Positions 57,630 to 64,000 of a DNA stretch of 64,000 nucleotides are shown piece after piece. The notes under the pieces are model-generated. The model made no database searches. It saw nothing but the letters and a program-made list of their open reading frames with translations, and was not told the DNA's origin. This DNA comes from Magicicada septendecula (lineage: Eukaryota; Arthropoda; Insecta; Hemiptera; Cicadidae): the NCBI GenBank assembly GCA_034769895.1, contig CM068367.1, forward strand, positions 691,352,268 through 691,416,267. Reading direction: 5' to 3'. Position numbers and translations under genes: made by a program. Positions within the stretch are counted from its first letter, which is position 1. Each line of letters opens with the position of its first letter.

Positions 57630-57939
57630 AAATATCGGTATGGAGAACCATACATGACTTCCATATTCTAAGATTTATATTTAAAATCATTTTCGAAATG
57701 TAATATTACCATAGAAACTACTTCTTTCTACTTACTGCTTCAGCCTTAACCACAGTACTGTGGTCACTAACATATACCACCTCACGTTATCGCACTCGAT
57801 TTTCACTGATGATAGAAGTCAATGATATTGCCGAAACGTCTGGTTTTGTAGAAAACATTGGACTACGGCCAAATATCCCGGGAAGGAATTTTAACAAAAA
57901 CTACTTCTTTGTTGCCAATAACGTTGTACAGATATATAT
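57630..57939 (+). repeat. Segment B, copy 2 (310 bp)
   Basis: Direct repeat of 55160-55469. Here the Penelope-like motif reads GCCGAAACGTCTGG, the more canonical form. It continues without the hAT end found in copy 1. Confidence 0.85.
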
Positions 57940-58308
57940 ATAAAATATATGCATAAAATTAATGGCTTGTATAAGTTAATGATTGATCTCCATTAAGTAG
58001 TGCTCAAGTTTCCAAAGTTTTAATATTATGATGTCCGTAATTAAAACATCAGAGCAGGTTTAGTGTGAATGAGGGTACACTGTGGACAAAAATTTTCAAC
58101 ATTTCCTATTGAGCGTTGCTTAGAGTAAAGCTGCGAATCTACAGTGTATGTTTCACAGAACAAACACGCGAAAAAGAAGGAGCGCGCTCCGAAGTCACTC
58201 ATGGACCCTCAGCATCTTGCAGAGGGTTCATTCCCTAAAGACGAAAAGTCTGTCTATGAATCGTTCCTCTGTAAACACGTGCAGTTACATTGCCCAGCGA
58301 TCCACAGG
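57940..58308. other. Unassigned, GC-richer at right
   Basis: From 58140 the composition becomes more balanced (AAGAAGGAGCGCGCTCCG) and short overlapping frames appear, without recognised domains. It may be part of the Tigger remnant to the right. Confidence 0.3.
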
Positions 58309-58563
58309 AAGCAAATTGATGTTCATTTTTTCGGCTTGCACGCGTTAAGTTGGTATGGGTTTCGGCACTTTCCATTTAAAAAAAGCGTGCAAATGTAAGA
58401 AAATAAACATGAGTGAGGCCAGAAATAACGTGAATTGTGTGTGTGTGTGTGTGTGTCTTACCTGCCTTTTTATTTCTGTAGGCATAATAATAAAATGGAA
58501 ACGTAAATATTACATAACTGAGATATGCTTATCTGCCACGAACGATATATTATTTTATACATG
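58309..58563. repeat. Segment D, copy 2
   Basis: Direct repeat of 56297-56561. Its right border is where the Tigger transposase frame breaks off. Confidence 0.82.
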
Positions 58564-58570
58564 GAGGAGT

Positions 58571-59304
58571 TCAGTGACATACACACGTACAGAAGTCATC
58601 TTCAAAAATACTAGAAGTCGTCCACGCTTTTATGTTGGCAGTGTAACTTACAGGAAGTTTTTTGATGTTTTTAAAACATCTAGGATGCAAACTTTTCCCG
58701 ATAACTAAAAGTTTCCTTTTTTCGGTTCCCGTCATGTTCGCACAAACAAAAACTGTAACTCTTTGTTTAGAGAGCTTCCCACCAACGCACTTTTCATTTG
58801 TAAATTTGAAAGTCTTATCTGGAGTTAATTTATAAAAAATTCCGGCTTCATGTCCATTAAAGATGTCTTCATCTTTATATGATCGTCTAATTTCTGGCCA
58901 AGTGTTATGCACCCAATCGCCTGTAACGTTCAGATCTACGCATTTTGCATCACCACAAATTTTTGCAAAGGAAATCGAGTGTCGGGCCTTAAATCGATCT
59001 AGCCATCCGTTGGAGCACGCAAAATGGCTGGCGCCGGCAGTCCTGTTACAGTGCTTATCGCTTGCATACAATGTATGTCTGTAGCCATGGGCTAGCGCGC
59101 GCGCACATATATACGTTTATATGAAATTTAGAGTAAAATATCTGAGAAATATTTGACGCTATAACAGAGTAGTACAATATTTAGTGACGTTAAAACCGGG
59201 AATTTTTATAATGTTAAAGATATCAGTTTGACCGGACTTATGACAAAATTACGCTACACCAGAGTTGACGTAACAGCCGAGGCCGTAATAACCAAGTTCC
59301 ACTG
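58571..59304 (-). pseudogene. Tigger-type element, 5' part, with transposase remnant
   Basis: On the minus strand the end CAGTGGAACTTGGTTATTAC at 59304, next to TA, is a Tigger-type terminus. The 166-codon frame 59071-58571 has the second CENP-B helix-turn-helix region (ASHFACSNGWLDRFKARHSI). The start of the DDE domain follows (FYKLTPDKTFKF, GGKLSKQRVTVFVCANM, LLVIGKSLHPRCFKNI). Where homologues have NADETGL this reads NGHEAGI, so the first catalytic Asp is His. The first N-terminal domain is missing, and the frame stops at segment D. Confidence 0.85.
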
Positions 59305-60600
59305 TATATATTGTAATATTATTAAAAATATCAAAATAAAAAATAAAAATTATGAACGTTTGTTTTAATAATGGAATTGTGTAGAAAGATATTGTGTGTG
59401 TATCTTTGGTGATAACAAGGGTATTGTACTCTTCCTTTAGCCCCACTAGTTGGGCAAGTCAATTTGTAATATTATTTCAAGTGTAATAAAAAAACAAAAT
59501 ATAAAGATATTGATGATAAGAAAATGTTATAACTAAGTGTGTTGGATTGATAAATAACAAATATATCAAACTTTAAAAATTTTGCAAATATTTTTTCTTG
59601 TGCTTGTATCCAATTTGACTGAATAATTTAATTTAATTAATTGATAATTAATTAATTATTTGAGGTTGTAATTTCCTCCTATATCTATTCTCTCAAGGTG
59701 AATTATGGTTTTGCTTAATAAAAAATAATAATAACATTAATGGTAGAAATAAAAACAATGCTGGTAACTGAATACTGATTTGCGTTTATTCATTCAAAAT
59801 TGTGCGCCAGTCAGACTGCGCATGTCCCAGGCACTGGCTAATATTCGCCACAGTCGGCAATGAGAAAAATCAACAGATATATTTTTTACAAGTTTAAATT
59901 TATGGTTCTTTTAACGAGTCGAAATGGTCAGAGGGCAAGGAACAAGATACATTTAACAGGTATTCTTAAACTAAATGTTAACATCTGAAATAGAACAGAA
60001 TTATTATTACAATTGTCAATTAGAAAGAAATTATTTAAAATTCGAACCAAGTCGAAGAAATGACGTCACTCTGCTCCAGTCAGCACTGCACCGTCTATGT
60101 GAGAAATTCAGCAATGGCCGCCGTCTGCTTGGTTTTAATCTGCTATGATGCCGTTGGAATTGAAGATCTTCTCCCACAGAAATAAAACGATGTTCCCTTT
60201 TCCTGCGAAGTGGTGTTGTTCCAAAATATAGTATTGAATGTCCCCTCGTCGTCTGCGATGTCGAATTCTGGATGGATCTCTTGTGTAGTGTAGTGTTCAA
60301 ATATGCGTGTTGGTTTTGTGAATTTGTTCCAAAAATTGATCAAAATGGCTGTCGATTTCTGGCGTTAAGTTTTTATGGTGCTATTCTGTGTTTTTGGAAA
60401 CATGTGAAGTGTTAGACATAGATAAATAATGTTATTTCACTTGTTAGTTCATCTCCGTTACACGCCACATAACCACACTTGGTTTTAATATAAATGATTT
60501 GGTTTTCAAAACTCCACTAATACATTTTTCAACTGTTCAGCTTTGCGATTAACAATAGACTAAACGACGCAACGTCGTCGTTTTAGGGCAATTTGTGGTA
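59305..60600. other. Noncoding with GC-richer core (59790-60400)
   Basis: The core contains TGACGTCA-like and CpG-rich sequence. A minus-strand frame (60343-60143) starts MINFWNKFTKPTRIFEHY and looks protein-like but has no recognised domain. A 23-codon plus-strand frame from ATG 60114 (MAAVCLVLICYDAVG) has a good start context. Either could mark a promoter and first exon, or a retroelement fragment. Confidence 0.3.
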
Positions 60601-63480
60601 TGTCTTTTTCCTCTTCATATTGTTTAATTATAAAATATCTGTCTAAGACTTGTTTCACTATCTAACTATACATAACAAGTTTTCTTATTTTTTACTGTAT
60701 TTCCAATATTTCTTAATTTTACATGAATCTAACTATTCAGTAATATTGATTATTTAATTTTACATCTTTTGATATATAGCTGGGTTTGTTTCAAACTCAT
60801 TTAAGCCCAAAAATTACAATTTTGCATAATAATTGCATGTCCCATATTTTGTACAAATTCAGTGTTTTAAAGGTTTTTATTTGTTTTTTCGGTATAATAT
60901 TTCCATGGAATACACCTAATAACTCCGTAATTACTTTGTTGTTAATAATTTGTTTATTAAAACATTTCAATATTGATTAATTTGCTGTTTAGTCTGATTT
61001 GATTACTATCATAAGCCTATTTTTGACTGTTTCCAAAAGAAGTTAGTTTTCTTTCTTTTGTCATTCTATTTGCTATTAACTGTATCTGTATTAATTATAT
61101 TTTCAATTTCTGTATTGTATGTATTGAATTCTATTCCTATTACATAGATTAATTCTTTGATAGATAGTTTTTTTTTTGGTTTATAGGCCATTCTGTGTTT
61201 ACAAACATAGTGTCTTGGTGGGTCTGTTTGTACATTATACATGGTTTACTGATTTGAATAAAACTATTACATTTTTATGCCCTACTTGCCTCTCTGACTT
61301 ACACAATGGAAAATTAAATGACATGATTTTAATTACAATAGAATATCTTGTATCTACTAAACTTTCTTTATACTAATAACATCATTGAACCATAACATGA
61401 ACATCTTATGCCTAATTTTAACAAAAACATCTTATTATCAACTATTTTCCATATATCACCTAATTTTAACAAAAACATCTTATTCCTATTATTTTTTCCT
61501 GTATCATCAAATGATAACAACATAGCTTATCCTAGACATAATTTAATTAGAAAACATAAAAAACTCCTATTACTAGTAACACTGTCAGTCACTAACTGTC
61601 TTGTGTAGGTATTATTCTTATGAAAACACTTTAACTGTGATAAAAAAAAAACTCGTGTATCTATTTACACCTTACATCTAAAATATTATTTAATTAATAA
61701 TAAATAATAAACATCTTAATATTAGGCATACCTTCAGTTATGAACTGTCCTTTGGTATTTTTGTCCTCACCATTTATTTAGTTATAATTAAAGAAAACAT
61801 TTTATATGTAATAGTACTTATATTTAATTTAAAACTCTTATTACTAGTAATGTTGTCAGTCCTTAGACCGTCTTTCATTTCAATGGTTTTATTATTATTA
61901 TTCTACACTCATGGTAGTCTTTTTATAATACTCAAACCTCATTGAAGATTTTTTCATAGATTTTTTAACTATGTTTCTCACTGTACACTCTGTAGTTCCT
62001 TAATTTTGTTATCTCACTTCACTTTATTGTATTCTACACTCTGGTAGTCTTTTTAGTGAGTTCTACTCTATGGTAGTCTCTTTTGGTATATTTTTTTGAC
62101 ATGTTACACTTACAACTAATATACAATTTGTTTTTATAGTATTGTATCTTGTAACTTGTTTGGGGTTTACCTATATCGGTTTCAATTTTGTCTCATGGTA
62201 TTTAATATATGATTAACATTTTGTTTTGGCATATCTCTTCCTGTTTCTGGTCTCTTTTGGAATCTTGATATGTTTCGTCCCTTCTTCAAATATCACATTA
62301 GTAGTTTCCTTATTAAAATGGTTTCATGACAGATTATTTCCTTTTTTATGGTCCTTCCCTTTTTGTACTGCTTCCCCAATCTACTGGGTATACTGCTGGT
62401 TTAACTGGTTTTTTCATAGTAGGTTATTTTAATTAATGGTTTTCTTTATTATCTTCCATTTTTATTAACATTTTATAGACTTAATTATACAGTTTCTAGG
62501 GTAATCCTTAAACAATTTACTCCTCTCACTCACTATGGAACTTTTTCTTTTATTTATGTAACATTAATTCAAATGTTTAGTGTGATAATTTTGTTATGTT
62601 ACATATGCTCTCCTGTAAAAGTGATTAGTTCAGATCATACTCTGTATGGATGAAATAATTACTACTAATTCTTTTGTATTTACATTTTCTCCGTGATTAC
62701 ATGTTTTCACTTTATATACCTTCTTTTTCCACCATTGCTTCCTCTCAGCTGATGTGTATCTCCTTCATTAGTTTCTTTTTTCATTGATAAGTGATCTTCA
62801 ATCTTGTGTATAACATTACCATTTTATATTCCTTCTTATTTGGTGCTTCCTCACCAGTATGTTTACTCCCTAACATTCCCTAACAAATTAATTGGAACAG
62901 TTCAGAGTGGCACTTTTGGCTTCAATCCCAGCTGTCCAACACTTCAATTGAGTCTAGAGGCATTATCATCTCTGCTCAAAATATAAGACTGATGGCATTT
63001 TCTACATCCAGTCATAAAAATAAATAAACAGTAAAAGTAGTCATTTTTAGACTAAAATAAACATCTTTAGATTCTTCACTTCATAATACGTTATATTAAT
63101 TAATACTTTTATACACTTGACTCTTCTTCTCTCTCAAAGCTTATTCCATATTAGGTGGTTTAGGTATGTGGTATAATATACATTTCATCATGTTTACATA
63201 GTAAGTAGTATTTATATTTACTCTTTCTACCATCTGGTATCCATTGAGTTATTTTTATTGCTCATGGTGTAACATGAATTAATTCTTTATCACTTTCACT
63301 ATAACAGTGGTTGTTGTAACAGCATTATCATTATTAATATCAGGTTTTTTTTTTTTTTTGTTTTTTGGTCTCACTATTTGGTCTTTAGTGAGCTGGTCCT
63401 TCTTCATTGTTCCATTTTTATTAAATTATTTTCTTTGTGAGTTTGGTTAATTTGTTCGATTAAGTCATATGACATTCTGG
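60601..63480. other. T-rich noncoding DNA with short repeats
   Basis: No gene recognised. CCTAATTTTAACAAAAACAT occurs at about 61412 and 61459, 47 bp apart. GGTAGTCTTTTT-like motifs recur at about 61913, 62038 and 62070. Confidence 0.5.
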
Positions 63481-63498
63481 TTTCCTTTCTCCCTTAGA

Positions 63499-63979
63499 AT
63501 TTTGTATCTCTTTCTTACAAAATCTTTTTTCGTATTTCAGAGTTATTTCCCATCATTTGTATGAGTAATGATGTGAGTTTACTGTCTTTTAATTTTAGAC
63601 ATTTTTATTCAACTACATTTTTTCTTATTCATAGTTGTTTTTCAAATATTTTGGTATAAGTTGTACTTATTATTATTTTGAATTTTGACATTATTATTTC
63701 TCAAAATTCTTTTTGCATTCATAATAGTCTTTGAATGTTTGTGTAAGTGGTACTTACTAATTATTTTGAATTTGGACAATTATTATCTGCATCCAAATTC
63801 TTTTTACTTGCATAATAGTCTTTGAATATTTGTGTAGCTTGTACTTACTATTGCTTTTGAATTTTGAAGCTTATTATGTTCAAAATTCCTTTTATTTATT
63901 CACAATAATCTTTTAAATGTTTTGTGTAAGTTGTGCTTACTAATTTTTGAATTTTGTAATTATTTATTTATCAAAATTC
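63499..63979 (+). repeat. Tandem hairpin array, units of about 87-92 bp
   Basis: Four units have the landmark TTGTACTTAC (or a variant) at about 63660, 63747, 63838 and 63930. Each has a perfect inverted repeat: GAATTTTGA/TCAAAATTC (63680-63709), GAATTTGGA/TCCAAATTC (63768-63800), GAATTTTGAA/TTCAAAATTC (63859-63888) and GAATTTTG/CAAAATTC (63949-63979). An earlier ATTTTGTA/TACAAAAT hairpin lies at 63499-63523. The array runs to within 21 bases of the window end. Function unknown. Confidence 0.82.
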
Positions 63980-64000
63980 ATTTTGTATCATTCACAATTG

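Noticed and set aside
60114..60185. 23-codon plus-strand micro-ORF with good start context
   Set aside because: Too short to support without transcript or conservation evidence.

Overview
This looks like about 64 kb of nuclear DNA from an AT-rich invertebrate, most likely an arthropod. That placement is an inference from base composition, long CA/GT/GA microsatellites, GT-AG introns and the transposon mix (hAT, mariner, Tigger/pogo, Penelope-like and Ty3/gypsy-like elements). I found no rRNA, tRNA, bacterial operon or CRISPR. Nothing identifies the species, and the only host gene signal is a set of small unnamed exons.

Layout. 1-2474: T-rich DNA with a 3 x 81-bp tandem repeat. 2483-6709: a complete but decayed hAT element with TIRs and an exact 8-bp target duplication. 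6718-12320: AT-rich DNA with one candidate secreted-protein ORF, a broken gag-like coiled-coil gene on the minus strand and short repeats. 12325-12895: 3' end of a DD34D mariner. 15498-18406: a Penelope-like element (reverse transcriptase plus GIY-YIG endonuclease) with 137-bp terminal direct repeats, an 11-bp target duplication and a hammerhead-ribozyme-like motif. 18418-32230: mostly noncoding, holding candidate 3' exons of a minus-strand host gene, small nested transposons and microsatellites. 32992-33910: 5' part of a second hAT transposase with a clear intron, cut by the next unit.

33897-48432 is the most striking region: a tandem LTR-internal-LTR-internal-LTR array. Its LTRs are about 3.6-3.8 kb and its internal regions only about 2.2-2.5 kb, carrying a broken gag-like frame and no visible pol. 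This resembles a large non-autonomous (LARD-like) gypsy derivative multiplied by LTR-LTR recombination. 48432-54107 is a Tigger/pogo nest: 1.14-kb inverted arms flank a second DDE transposase with a PHD-like C-terminus. 54156-58563 is a mosaic in which a 1.0-kb satellite-like block appears in opposite orientations upstream of the same 310-bp segment. 58571-59304 is another Tigger remnant.

60600-64000 is T-rich. It ends in four tandem units of about 90 bp, each with a perfect hairpin, one of which shows a compensatory base-pair change. Every transposase or polymerase reading frame seen here is interrupted, so the window is best read as layered transposon insertions around a few host exons. Domain names come from recognising motifs by eye; no search was run.
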